From Hymenochaete sp. R1 (Eukaryota; Basidiomycota; Agaricomycetes; Hymenochaetales; Hymenochaetaceae): a stretch of 64,000 nucleotides of DNA. The notes under the pieces were generated by a model. That model did no database searches, was not told the origin of the DNA, and saw only the letters and a list, made by a program, of their open reading frames with translations. The translations under genes and the position numbers were made by a program. This document shows, piece by piece, positions 37,059 through 48,629 of the stretch; position 1 is the first letter of the stretch; the number at the start of each line of letters is the position of its first letter. The stretch lies in the NCBI GenBank assembly GCA_019400425.1, contig JAFREE010000004.1, forward strand, positions 389,816 through 453,815, given 5' to 3'.

Positions 37059-37322
37059 ATGGTACCCATGCTATCGTCTAAGACGAGTGCGAGAAAAAGA
37101 ATCTCGGACCACTCGGACACAGCGAACACCGAAACAAATAAAGCGGCCGCTGAACGGCGAAGAATGAGAGAAAATGCGATGAGCTCGAGGCTAAGAAGTC
37201 GCTTCAAAAATCACCTTCCCTGCGGTAAGTTCGTGGCTGTGACATCTTCGTCTCCCCGATCCCGATCACCCAAAGACCACAGAGAAAAGAAAAGAAAAAG
37301 CACCCGAAGTCGACTTGAATAA
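37059..37322 (+). CDS. Doubtful small basic ORF
   Basis: An open frame of 87 codons, Ser/Arg/Lys-rich (AAAERRRMRENAMSS), divergent from GLT1. A possible splice (donor after LPCG at about 37222, acceptor CCACAG near 37280) would change its tail. I do not recognise it. Composition alone does not show that it is a gene. Confidence 0.2.
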   Translation: MVPMLSSKTSARKRISDHSDTANTETNKAAAERRRMRENAMSSRLRSRFKNHLPCGKFVAVTSSSPRSRSPKDHREKKRKSTRSRLE

Positions 37323-40047
37323 GCATTTCATTCATACCACACATCCATGAAGCGGACACGGTAGACTTCTTGTTCTATTTCATCTGTACCTTGGGGGGAA
37401 CGCATGCTCAACGACTCCCTACCACCAACGTTTTCTCAGCTTCCTTGAATCCAACCAATAAGCAAAAGCCAGATGACAACTAATACAAACCGCCACCATG
37501 GCCAGAAAGACCTACCGTCACTATGAAGTATGCGGATCCACTGGCGAAGGCCACCTTTCTCGAGCTAGAGATATCGGAGACCGGAAGCCATGTGAACAGA
37601 TTCGAACCTGTATAATTCAGAGCCAACAACGGTACATACTATTCTCAAGATCGAGCTACTTCTTCCCACAGTTCAAGCATGTTGTCGTCGTTGTACGCGC
37701 CTCAGATCTCTCGGATCTCTTCTTCACATATTTAAAGCCTTTTGAAATGTGTCAAACACCAAAGCCATTCGTCATCGCCATGGATGGAATACATTTCCGA
37801 TCCATAAGTGACCCACCTTCAAAAAAATTTCACGATTTTCAGGCTCCTCCATAGTGCACCTAACGCTATAACTCGCCCTTCGAATGTGAGCGCTGTTTCG
37901 TTGGCCTAGTCTAGATTCAAGGTAACTTATCACACAGGGAAAGTAGAAGGTGCTGGATAGTCTTACTTTATTTCGTCCTTGACTGTCGGAAGTATCGGAA
38001 ACTATCCAACCTATTTCCGAGATCAAAACTGAACCCAGATGTAGAGAGATATCGTAGATATCGTCGCCGGAGTTGCGATATTCTGGCGTTCGGTTTTATT
38101 CGAACTCCATCTATGTCAGCGAGAGGAATCCCTTCCAAAGTTCCAATGACGCCACCTTTATATCCTACCCCTGAACTAAATGAGCCCAGCGATCAAACCG
38201 TTGATAAGACGGGAAGGGACGCACTCTCAATGAGTAGTCTAGAGCCTTAATACATGTCGGATGCCAGGCGGTGTCACAGGACGCACATGAGTGACTTAAG
38301 TTCTCTAAAATCTACAAGCCAGTTATCTACTAGACGTGGATTGACCCTTATTGGGCCACGGGTAAATCAAAGCGATGGCGGGCGATTGCATTACTAAACT
38401 AAAAGTGCAAGTCCGGTATCATTGATTCCTATCAGTTTGGTTGACTTCCGGTCTGTAGGAAACGAGGGGACATTTAAACAATGAAAAACCTGGTCCTTGC
38501 ACCCTATTTTTCTCGGGAGGAAGCCAGTTCACTCTTTCACCCGGGCCCTAAAACTTACAGAAACTTGATAGAATGAAAATAAAGTTTCTACTTTGATAAA
38601 ACGAAACCAACAAAGGTCACTGAGGATATATGCAAGTATCAGTTTTCTGTGTTTCTCATCTAAAAATACTAGAAATACGGGCTCACTAGCGCAATCGGCA
38701 TTATACCCTCCGAAGGAATGAATCACAGCAACCCCGCCCCAATATGTTCAGACATGAATCTGCTCTGCTTCCAGAACCGATTCATGGCAGCAGAACTTTA
38801 ATCTGTGGAACCTTACGGCAGCTTGTGCTTTGCTCTCATTTTACCCTCCATTGAGATATAGCACCTAGTTCTGTAACGTGAAAGACTCTGAGTGACGCAT
38901 ACTTAGATTACTTTGCCCGGCCACTAGTGAGCTCGTTCCCTTTGTTTCAAATACTTTAGAATCTGAGTGCAGTGTCGCGGTATTGTCTTAGTTGGGTTCC
39001 AATGCAGCAGAGAATCTCACCTTCGACCCGGAATACGGCCCAAGGCAATGTACTCCAAATCTCGATCGGCGCACACGAGCTGTCCATGACATCGAGGGCG
39101 TTCGGATTGGCTGCAATTGCCAGATGCCAAAAGGAAGGGATGCCGTGCGCAGGCCGGGGAAAGAGGTATCTTCGAGGTACGTAAGGATTCGATGTTAAAA
39201 GGAAGTCATCCGAGGCAATGGCAACCTGAAGGACAGCCACATGAGATATGCTTGACGCCAAAGCTCCAGAGCTCTGGAGGCGAGCGTGATGCAAGGCTAT
39301 GAAAGTTGGTACCATAATGGTCCTCTCAAAAGCGTCACTATCCATCGATTTGAGTTCAGTTACGTTAACGCTCCAGAGATGGTTCTTTGCCCCGATCCTG
39401 GTTGACTTTGGCGCACTGCGCTTGACTGTCAATTACACTTACTTCTAATGGGCTACTTGCATCTCGGTCGATGTGAATCCGATCTCAAACCCGTCACTCT
39501 TCTTTCCATAATTATAGGTCCAGTGAATTTACGTATCGAACACTATCCATCTTTGCGCCGTACTCACCTGTTCATTTGCAACCCTCAAGAGAAAAAACCC
39601 TCTCCGACGTCCGATACGCTGAACTGCTTCGTTGCACGTTGATAACTCATGCAGGTAGCATTTAATATCAAGCACTCGCCGTTCACCATGATACTGGTCA
39701 CTTTAAAATGATTCCACGAGGTAAATAGATAGTGCGTCTCCTCGGCTTTCGGAACAGCATGCACCCTTTTAGATGGAACTGTTGCTGTCCGAGTGTTAAA
39801 CATGGGCAAAAAACCTGGATCCAATAGCTGTCCCTACTCTACTTCCCAGAACACGACGCCCTGTGAGTCGTGAAGAGGTTCATATCCACCAACCCCTGGT
39901 GCTCAACGCCACAAAGGCGAAGTTACAGCACTCTTTCCTGCGATGCAAACTACGACGTTACAGGCACGCTAGACAGGCTTTAAAAAAGCAAGACTCACAG
40001 TTCAGAGCTCCTCAGAATTCAACACTCTAACCTAACAGAGTCTTGCA
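37323..40047. other. Gene-poor stretch with degenerate-looking ORFs
   Basis: About 2.7 kb without a convincing gene. An ATG at 37498 sits in an ideal initiation context (CCGCCACCATGG) and opens 118 codons that resemble nothing I know. A minus-strand frame at 39432-38956 stays open for 158 codons (contains PSFWHLAIAANPNALDV) without a recognised domain. Between 37900 and 38900 the sequence is AT-richer with frequent stops in all frames. No tRNA or transposase motif was found. Confidence 0.4.
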
Positions 40048-40662
40048 ATGTCGGCGATGAACAACAACTTTGCGGTCCGTCTCTTAGACTGGACGGTGTA
40101 TCACTTCTCTAATGTAGCTCCTTTTGAAGGTTGGATCTAAAGTCTATGTCAACGAAGCGAGCGGCCAACAGAAGTATGGCACTATACAATCCTTTACCGT
40201 TCTCGCCGATGTGAGTAGTCCGTTTCTAAAAAGAATCCTGTTGCTGAACAAGGAAAAAGGGAACGCAACTCGCGATCGTGCAGTTCGAAAACGAGATAGC
40301 CAATCTGCCGTAGGTCCCAAATATGCGCTACCAGTTGCGAAATATACTGATCACGCACGTAGCGTCGCAGCTCTGCACAGCGCTTAAAGGCCTGACCGTT
40401 ACGAAGTTGATTCTCGAGCGACACAATCACCTCGCTTCTAAGCCCCCTTCTGATTCTGAAACGCACAAGCTGGACTTTAGCCTGTTGTAACTATCACTGG
40501 ATGATAATTTGTTGATTTGCTTGCAGAAAGCATTGCGTGTACTTTCGTAAGTGTCAGTTTGATGGGTAGGCACGGGGAGATATCACACGCTATGCAGATG
40601 CTGTTATCGCGTTCGTCCGCTCTGGCATGATCACTTTAAGGGCAGATCGGAGACGTCTTTGA
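40048..40662 (+). CDS. Candidate five-exon small gene, unknown function
   Basis: Exons 40048-40095, 40130-40210, 40314-40486, 40527-40546 and 40598-40662 keep one frame for 128 residues. Introns are 34, 103, 40 and 51 nt, all GT-AG. The product has a VGSKVYVNEASGQQKYGTI stretch followed by a helical, hydrophobic part (RYQLRNILITHVASQL, LTVTKLILERHNHL) and a basic end. I do not recognise the family. In the second intron the downstream acceptor at 40313 avoids an in-frame TAG that would follow the earlier acceptor (about 40282), so alternative splicing is possible. The 34-nt intron is very short. Support is frame continuity and coding-like composition only. Confidence 0.38.
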
Positions 40663-40771
40663 TAACCACTTAGACTTTAAGTAAGTGTAACTCGGGCGTA
40701 CATGAAATGTTACGGCAGGCCCGTTGAATTGACCGGTGTCTCAAAATTTAGCGGAGAACGGCCTTGCCACG

Positions 40772-41914
40772 TCAAATATGCTCGGGATGCAAGTCCTAGT
40801 AAAAAGATGGATAATCAAGACTAGCATAGAACAGTCGCTGTGACTTACTCGAATCATCAAGCTCACTCGTTGTCCCCCTGTTCGAATATGTCCATTGAAT
40901 ACTTCATTCTTTAGTATGGCATGATGGTAGTTAAACCGCAGCGCATCTCTTTAATTCAATGAGAAAAGACCAAATAATCGGTTGCTGACATTGTCTCACC
41001 TCTGAATGTACACGCTTCCCGAAGGCAAATATACGTCGAAAGTATCTTCTTTCTTGTCCGTATTTTCCATGCGCATGACTCTTGGGGAGCCTAAACTGAC
41101 ACCAAGAATCCAAGATCCACTGGCCTCGAGGTTATCAAGATGGGGGAAGATCTCGCCTTCCGTGCTAAGATGTATGACGTGCGTTTGAGTCCTGACTTCA
41201 GGCAGAAGCTCTTTCAGTCGACTCATAGGTTTCTCCAGCGCACGAGCATGCGATACGGGCCAATTCGTGACATGTGTTTCCCGATACGCAGTGATGACTC
41301 CATCGTAGTGTCCCTTTAGATTGTGAATACTATGCTTTCTTAGAGAATATGTACGACGTTACCTCAAAGAAGTCATAAGTCGAGTCCGCTCCGAACAAAC
41401 CAGCCACCCCTTTCTCGGTTTGAGGCTCAACCAATGACTTATGTTGCTTCCGCTTGCGCGATCTGGAGGACGTTACGGAGTCGAGTTTTGCGAGGCAGCT
41501 TCGAAGGAGCGTTGTTTGCTCATATTCATTGAAAAAATTCGGATGAAATGTAAACACGGAACTGGATGGTGCATTCCCTTTGATGTAGTTACTGACATTC
41601 GGTCCCAAATGTGCAATGCCACGAGTGCTCTGCATTGAAACAGAGAATGCTGTCTCTTCCGTATCCTGCGATATTTCGATGTGAAATGGGCGATAGTTGT
41701 GTATGGAATAGCAGAGAGTATCGTTTTGTATTTGTACAGCGTGGAAACTGTAGAAATTGGCTGCTAAACTGGCCTGGCTGGGAGTTAAACACGTGGCCGT
41801 GCGAATCCAAAGGCATTGTCTCGAAGTCCGGCTTAATCGCACCGGACCATCTTCTTGTGCATTCTTCATCGTGTTATGCCAGCGGCGACTGGCGAACCTT
41901 ATTCTGATGAACAA
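40772..41914 (-). CDS. AlkB-homologue 7-like 2-oxoglutarate/Fe(II) dioxygenase
   Basis: Four exons (41914-41363, 41313-41000, 40948-40849, 40795-40772) give 329 residues. The C-terminal 180 residues are family-like: FHPNFFNEYEQTTLL, GHYDGVITAYRE, then GEIFPHLDNLEASGSWILGV with the iron-binding His-x-Asp (HLD), LGSPRVMRME, LPSGSVYIQRDALRF, and RVSLMIRDLHP with the 2-oxoglutarate-binding Arg. ALKBH7 is a mitochondrial member of the family linked in animals to programmed necrosis and fatty-acid metabolism; its fungal role is unknown. The N-terminal 100 residues are weakly supported: the ATG at 41914 gives an Arg-rich presequence but overlaps the divergent gene, and Met16 (41869) or a missed intron is possible. 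The splice chain from 41363 onward is firm. Confidence 0.8.
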
Positions 41915-43138
41915 TCTGAAAATGGGAGCTCCGTCTATGCAGCATTAGCACGAACTCTGACGAGAAGTGCTGCTCTTTACTTCTCACGACCAGTCCGGCT
42001 GTTTAGACCAAGTAAAGGCAGGCCCTCGCCCAATTTCTGATAGAGGTCACAGCTTAGGTGTTTGGTAGTATCGGGATGGATGTTTGTTCAAGGATTGGCC
42101 ACTCAGAAAGGTCTGACAGCTTCTCCGCAGTTTATTAGAAGTTTGGTTCGAGATCATGGTGTGAGTGCTGTTCTTTTCACATCAGGCGGTTCTGCAAAAA
42201 CTCATACTTTTATTGTAGTTTCTGGTTCTACCCCGTCACTTTCTTCCGCCTTTGCTTATCAATGCTATGCTCGGTAGTGTTCTTTGGACAACATACTCGG
42301 AGGCATCAAGCCTTCTAAATTCTCAGCTCGCACATCCTCTGACCGTTTCCCTAATATCAGGCGCCGCCGCTGGCGGGGCACAAGCAGTTTTAGCGGCCCC
42401 TGCAGAGAATGTGAGAATATTGCTTGAGGGCGGAACTTACGACGGTTGGTCATCGGCATGGAAAGACGTGTTTAGGTCATCCCATGACGATGTCCGAGCT
42501 TCGAAAGCGGAACGCCTTCACGAAGCTCGTCAGGTCCGGCAATATATGAAGGAAGTGAGTGACATGGCGGGTCGAGGCTGGAACGGTCTTTCATGGGGTT
42601 TCTTCAAAGACAGTGCCGGTAAGTCAACTATGAGCTATCCCGCCAAGTGCATAGCTATCAAACTTACCGTTTTCCCGTAATGATAGGTTTTGCCGTTTTT
42701 TTCTCCATGTTCGAACTTACGAGGCGTGCTTCGTCGATGGTGAGGGATCAAAGTAAACAGGCTTTGCAAGCGTTTGATGACAGGCGTCCAGCATATGCCC
42801 ACGTCTCACGTATCATGCATGGGACATGTCTTGTTGGTGGGGGAATACTGAGCGGCATGGCATACGAGATGGTCGCTAGACCATTCGATGAGGCTCGCCG
42901 TGTTGTACATGCTCAACGAGTTTCCGATCCGGCACACCGGACATTCACAGCAGGAATGGGCGCATTACTTCATAGGTCTCGGGAGGACGGAATTAGGTCT
43001 TTTTTCCGAGCTCCAGTAATACACGAAACGGAAATTTCCTCACTTCGCTCACGACTTTTTCGCCTTCTCGCTCGCATGGGGCCCTGGGGTGTTGGATTTC
43101 TTGTATGGGAAAGTTTTGGACCAGGGTTATCGACTTAG
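41876..43138 (+). CDS. Mitochondrial-carrier-like membrane protein
   Basis: Four exons (41876-42011, 42069-42160, 42219-42618, 42687-43138) encode 359 residues. The N-terminal part reads ALYFSRPVRLFRP, and later segments give PLLINAMLGSVLWTTYSEAS, then ISGAAAGGAQAVLAAPAENV and GGGILSGMAYEMVARPFDEA. These are carrier-like helices with P-x-[DE]-x-[RV]-type turns (PAENVRI, PFDEARR) in place of the strict P-x-[DE]-x-x-[KR] signature. It resembles a conserved fungal group annotated as mitochondrial carrier domain proteins whose substrate is not known. The first intron ends at GGTAG, which lets the ISGWMFVQGL block follow. It sits head to head with the ALKBH7-like gene, the two ATGs lying within 40 bases, so they must share regulation. 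Confidence 0.75.
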
Positions 43139-43382
43139 ATCTATTCAAGGGTCTGTCAAACCTTACTCTACTGCCCTTTTAAATTTATGGTTATACAATG
43201 ATGATGCATTGATACGCTTTGAACTTAATCTTGTCTTGCGTTCCGGATGGTCACCTGAAGGTGTATCAATATTGTGTGTGCACAAAGACCAAATCTCGGC
43301 ATTCAGGCCCTGTTCGGCGCGCGTGCTTATGGTGCTCTTACGCCAGACCGCGCTTGTACAAGTATATAGTTTCACACACTCT

Positions 43383-43624
43383 CACAGCAGGCATAGTCGA
43401 ATTATTTGACCAAACATATTCATCAAAAAGTGTGAGATATATTCATTATATGTTTTGGGGGTTTCAAGGTCATTAATATTCGAAAATATATTCTAATCCC
43501 CCTGCCAAAGTAAGGATATATTTTCGGATTTATTGACACAAAAAAACCCCAAAACATATAATGCATATGTTTCACGCTTTTTGACGAATATGTTCAGCCA
43601 AATGATTCGACTATGCCTGCTGTG
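43383..43624. mobile_element. 242-bp fold-back MITE-like element with TCT target duplication
   Basis: Two arms of about 85 bp are inverted copies. The outer 20 bp (CACAGCAGGCATAGTCGAAT) are identical and the next 60 or so bases differ at about ten sites, mostly transitions. The inner part continues the pairing around ATTCGAAAATATATTC, leaving a short loop. The element is flanked on both sides by TCT, a 3-bp direct repeat as left by CACTA or PIF/Harbinger-type transposases. It encodes no protein. It lies in the intergenic space between the carrier gene and the CHORD gene. Confidence 0.8.
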
Positions 43625-43832
43625 TCTGGGATGAATCAGCCTTTTCACACTTTCCTTTGGCCGCAGAGCGTGGGAATGCAAGCACGCGCGCTGGGTTCCT
43701 CAACAATTCACAAGAGATCACTCACTGGCACTTTCCAGATGGTTGACGTAATCAACGCGTCTCAAACACTCATCTCGATTCGCAAATTCTTCTTCTTCAT
43801 TCTTGACACTTTGGCCTTAACTTCCTTCAATC

Positions 43833-45248
43833 ATGCCGGTCTGTGCTCATAATGGCTGCAAGAAAGAATTTACAGTGGAGAAAAACGTCAACGGAGCCTG
43901 CAAATATCATCCGGGCGCACCAGTGAGTTCATTATACTTCAGTTTCATTCAGATTCAGCGCATTGATTGATGTTTCGAACCAATCAGCTATTCCACGAAG
44001 GGTTCAAGTCGTGGGGATGCTGCTCAGATAGAAATAGACCAGTTGACGACTTTAACGAGTTCGTTAAAATAGAGGTGCAAGCATCAATGGCTTCCTTGCC
44101 CGTCGTGTTTACTTATATGCAACGAAGGGATGCACGACAGGTCTCCACGAGGCGGAACAGCCCAAGCCGAAAATATCTGAGCTTCCTCAATCATCCACAC
44201 AACCTATGGCGGCCTTCAATACCAAACCTGAAGTGTATGGTGCGCCTTCACCAATGCCATTATTCCAAACACCATCCACAGCCGTATCAAAACCAAAAGT
44301 GCCCATTACTGTGGTCGAGGAAGAAGACGATCTTAGTGCGCTTGTGAATCCCGGCTCGAAATGTAAAAGGAATGGGTGTAAGGCGGAATTCGTGAGCGAC
44401 GAGATCAGTAGGAGCGGAGAGGGGGAGGATGGTGTGTGCACTTACCATCCTGGTACCGTGAGTAGACGCGATTCCACCGGTATTGCCAATGCTTAGTTTG
44501 AAAATAGCCCATTTTTCACGAAGGAAGCAAGGTACGCACAATGACTGCCCAATGAACGAGTGCATAAGATCTCTGCTCTCAGGGTTACTTCTGTTGCAAA
44601 CGGCGAGTTCTGGAGTTTGACGAATTCCTTAAAATCGAAGGGTGTAAGAAAGGTCGACATCTCTTCGTTCCCAAACGTACTGGAGATGTGGTAAGCATGT
44701 TCCTACTTTAGCGAATAGAATAGTCTTTAGATTGGTTCTTATAGCCCGAAGAGGTTCAAGCGACATGCCGGATAGACCATTACCAGACGCCGCAGTCTGT
44801 ATGCGTTTCTGTCTTTGCCAAACAAACAGACAAGGATCGTAGTAAAGTTGTCTTTGAAGACGAAAGGGTTAGTACGACTTAAAGCTCTTTCCGTACCGAA
44901 TCTAAGTGTGACCTTTCGGATCAGATTCTACTTGATCTTTACCTTCCCGGCTCAAGACGATTTACGCGGACCCTGGAGCTTTATGGACGAATTATTCCAG
45001 AGCAATCAAACTTCACGATTATGGGAACAAAGGTACGATTTGTATTTTTCGAGCGCCTTTACCCCCTGACCTTTTCTTGAAAGGTGGAACTGGATCTGCA
45101 GAAAAGAGACGGAGGTAGCTGGAATCTCCTCGAGAAATCCGATCAGGATTTGGGCAACTTTCGACTTACTTTCGGTGTTGGCGGACGGACGGGTACGATT
45201 GGTAGCAAAGAAGTCGTATTTTCGGAAGAAAATATGGTTAAAGTATGA
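43833..45248 (+). CDS. CHORD-domain co-chaperone with CS domain (Rar1/CHORDC1-like)
   Basis: Eight exons (43833-43922, 43988-44074, 44128-44457, 44508-44531, 44583-44690, 44745-44867, 44925-45032, 45084-45248) give 344 residues. CHORD1 begins CAHNGCKKEF and runs through CKYHPGAPLFHEG, SWGCC and DFNEFVKIEGC. A Pro-rich linker follows, then CHORD2 (CKRNGCKAEF, CTYHPGTPIFHEG, YFCCKRRVLEFDEFLKIEGC). The C-terminal 110 residues form a p23/Sgt1-like CS domain (VSVFAKQTDKD, ILLDLYLPGSRRF, NFTIMGTKVELDL). Such proteins bind Hsp90 and stabilise client complexes; plant Rar1 and animal CHORDC1 are relatives. Both CHORD modules keep their Cys/His ligands. One exon is 24 nt (PIFHEGSK). Confidence 0.93.
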
Positions 45249-45412
45249 GCTAAGTTGTACGACCGGTAATATTATGTATGTCTTCTATATGCACGAGAGC
45301 TGGATTTATGGAAGTGCTACATCACGATAATAATGAAACATGCTGCAAATAGGGTATGGAGCTGGCGTGTAAACTGTCAGGCGTAAATGAGACCAAAGAG
45401 ACGTCGGTATGA

Positions 45413-48372
45413 CTATAGCAAGCCTGGTTTTTCAATCTCCTGATAGAATTGCAAGAAATCACCAGACTGTAGGTCATTGAACCCGCTAATGTTTATTCCG
45501 CACTCCATACCCTTTTTCACTTCCATTACATCTCTTTTGAGAATGCGAAGCGTCGAAAGAGTTCCTAATGACATGCTACTAAGTAACCAAGAACGCTGTT
45601 GAGCTTCGGAGGAATGCTCACCTTCGTAGATGGATTCGCCTCCCCGAACCACACGGACGCGTTTTTCTTTCTCTACAATGCCGTTGGAGACACGGCATCC
45701 CGCGACCTTCATGATAACTTTACCCCTGCCCTGTATGTCGAATGTCTGAATTACGTTCGCCTCGCCGCAGACGCGCTTCTCAACGATCTTGGGGAGTAGC
45801 TCTATGATCCGATCCTTCACATGATCCATGATATTATAAATGATTCTCGAGGAGTGAACGGAGACGTTGTTTTGGTTTGCGGCTTGGTCGGCCATCCTCG
45901 ACAGTCCAACAGAAAAGGCGATGATCGTGGCTTGAAGTCATTGTTAGATCAAGGATAAGGGTTTCTTCGAAACACATACCGTCAGCAGCCTGCGCCAGCA
46001 TGACATCCGATTCAGTCACTTCTCCAACGTCTTTATGAATGACTTTGGTTACGGCTTGTTTATTTCCGATACCTTCCACCGCAGAAGCGAGTGCTTCGAC
46101 GCTTCCACTCACGTCCCCTTTGATAATAAGCCTGAGTTCTGCTACTCCGCTATCCTTCTCTCTCTCCACGGAAGTAGCAGTTCTAGTATTGTCCTTTTGC
46201 TTCTCTGCGAGGAGTCTTGCACGTTCCTCTCGGTCTTGTAGGCGAGATGCGTTAATTGCCTCGGCATCACAGATTGTGGCATTCAGGCTGGCTTTGCGCT
46301 TCCTGTTAGTGACAGCTCGCTTAACGTCGCCTTCTTTGCCTTGCAAAACTTCATCACCAGCGGCAGGGAGATCCTTCCAGCCAGTGACAACCGCGGCTGT
46401 TCCTGGAATCACGGAACGGATTGATTCGCCATTGGGGTCCAACAACTGCCGCACTTTAGCGGTAGTCGTACCGCAGATGATATGAGAAGATGGTGTGAGA
46501 ATGCCACGATCAATCAAGACAGTCGCCGTATTTCTGTTCAGAATTACATTACGAGAGTCCGGGAGGCGAGATGACAGACACATACCCGAAGCCTTTCACT
46601 TTTTTCGATTCCAAAACGTATCCATGAGCCGGACCGTCACCCTCAGCTCGGATATCTTGAAGCTCTGCCACTAAAGACAAAGTCTCAACGAGTTTATCCA
46701 ACCCCTGTCCCGTCAGCCCTGAGACCTCCACGGAAGGAACATCGCCGCCCATGACTTCCAGCTCAATGCCCTCGGCCCACAAAGCGTTCTGCACATTATC
46801 CTGAAAACCACCTTCAGACTCTCGACACTCCGGAAAGTCTGAGCGACTTACTACATCAGCACCAGATTTGTCTACCTTGTTGATGGCCACGACAACGCCA
46901 ACCTTGCCCCGGTCTTTTTTAATGAGACCAATAATTTCTCTAGTCTGCGGCATAACTCCGTCGTCCGCCGCTACGACAAGTACTATGATATCAGTTACTT
47001 GAGCACCGCGAGCTCTCATCGCCGAGAAAGCTGCGTGACCCGGGGTGTCGAGAAAAGTGATAGATTCGGGGGTATCGGGGGAATCCAAATCATTCTTGAC
47101 GGGCACAGAAAACGCTCCAATGTGCTGGGTAATACCGCCAGCCTCTCCCTTCGCAACCGACGAAGATCTGAGTGTGTCAAGCAATGTGGTCTTCCCATGA
47201 TCTACATGACCCATTATAGTTACTACGGGGGGTCGTCGGGGCAAAGATGCAGAGTCCAGACAAGGCGGCCTGACCAATCATAAGTCAAAGAATTTCAATT
47301 ATCAAGAACTTTAAAATGGCTCACGCGGCAAAAATATCAAAAGCAGAATCGCTATCAACAACTGCATTCTTATTGAATTCCATAGCGAGCAAAGCAGCGT
47401 CGTCGGAGGAGAGCACTGCAGAATCCTAGCATTAGCACACATGCTGGAAAAATAAAATTTTGAATAAAACAGTACCATGATCGTAGGAAGCTTCGCCCTC
47501 CATACCATTGCGTCTCATACAGGACTGCAAAGTCTCTACAACTAGTTGAGCCATATGTACATGAAACATTTGTTATCGACGGACGTACCGAGTCGCACTT
47601 CGAGTAAGCGAGAAAGATTTTCCACCGTGATGATACTTGGTATCGCGATATCAGTGTTGACACGTTTCGCTTTCATTTTCTTCCTCAATCTCCTTGCAGC
47701 TTCTAATGGATCGTCCTGAATCCTCGAACGTTTTGGTATCTCAATACTCCCTCCTTCCATGAGCCTACTGACAACGGAACCTCTATCCTTGAAGCTACCG
47801 CGTTGTTGCCGACGAGATTGTTTTCCTCCGTTCTTTTCATGAAAGAGGGCGTCTCTAAAGTCAGGAAATGAGCGGAGAGGAGTCCCGGTCCCCGGTCTTC
47901 TGACATTCCGAGCAGCTTCTTGAGGTCTGACTGATGCACCAGAACGAAAACTCTCTCTGGCCATGCTGTTAATTACGTTGTACGATGATAAGTCAATTCA
48001 CCCACCTTTCTGATCTTCGAGATGAAGAACCTTTATTTTGAAGACCGAACGACTCTGCGGAAGTGCTTCGATTCGTCCAATCCCTCTTCGACTGCCCTGA
48101 ACCAAAGCTTCCAGCTTGGTGCGCAGTTTCTCGTGCCCACTTTCCAATACTCGGTCGTCGAGGCTCTGCGGGCATATCAGATGACTCCACCCTTTCCCAT
48201 TTCCCCAGGCTTCCGATCTTCAAAGGCCACAACGTGCTGGTAAGGTCGTGGTCGGATTGAATATAAGGCTATCACGTACTAAAGGCTTCAAAGCTGCAGC
48301 CGTTGAAGCTGAGCGCAGGAGCGGTCTGGAACGGGGACCAGGCAGAGCTCTACATGTACATCTGGCGTGCAT
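45413..48372 (-). CDS. IFM1: Mitochondrial translation initiation factor IF-2
   Basis: Ten exons (48372-48280, 48217-48006, 47965-47589, 47541-47476, 47415-47325, 47269-46586, 46533-45980, 45930-45413 plus the two 5' ones included here) form eight coding pieces and 864 residues. The first 31 residues ([20 protein letters not shown]) look like a mitochondrial presequence. The G domain has [18 protein letters not shown] (G1), [10 protein letters not shown] (G3) and AINKVD (G4). Domains II-IV follow with [30 protein letters not shown] and [14 protein letters not shown]. mtIF2 brings fMet-tRNA to the small mitoribosomal subunit. A 40-nt intron at 48005-47966 is short but keeps frame. The 5' exon is the least certain piece; the rest follows the family closely. 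Confidence 0.93.
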
Positions 48373-48629
48373 GATTTTATGGTGCCGTGTACGGGAAAGG
48401 CGAAGTCAGAAGGAGGTGGCCAGGATGCCGGGTAACAGAACTCGCAGCATGAAATTGAAACTTCAGACTCGCGACAACGAATGTCGGAGCGATGATGATC
48501 GACAGCCACGCTCGACCCGATTAGGTACTCGCAATTTCAGAGACTTCAAATTTGAAGCCGAGTGCTTAAATTTTGCAAAATATCAATACATTAGAGTCAT
48601 TCATCAAGGCAATATCAAACACAATCCCT

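Noticed and set aside
37560..37680. Possible minus-strand tRNA around GGTTCGAATC
   Set aside because: The T-stem has mismatches, and no 7-bp acceptor partner or cloverleaf could be formed.
38956..39432. 158-codon minus-strand ORF
   Set aside because: No domain recognised, no splice partners and no clear coding signature; kept only as part of the gene-poor region.
46039..46485. 148-codon plus-strand ORF opposite mtIF2
   Set aside because: It is the antisense of a conserved mtIF2 exon, with Ser/Leu-rich composition typical of such shadows.
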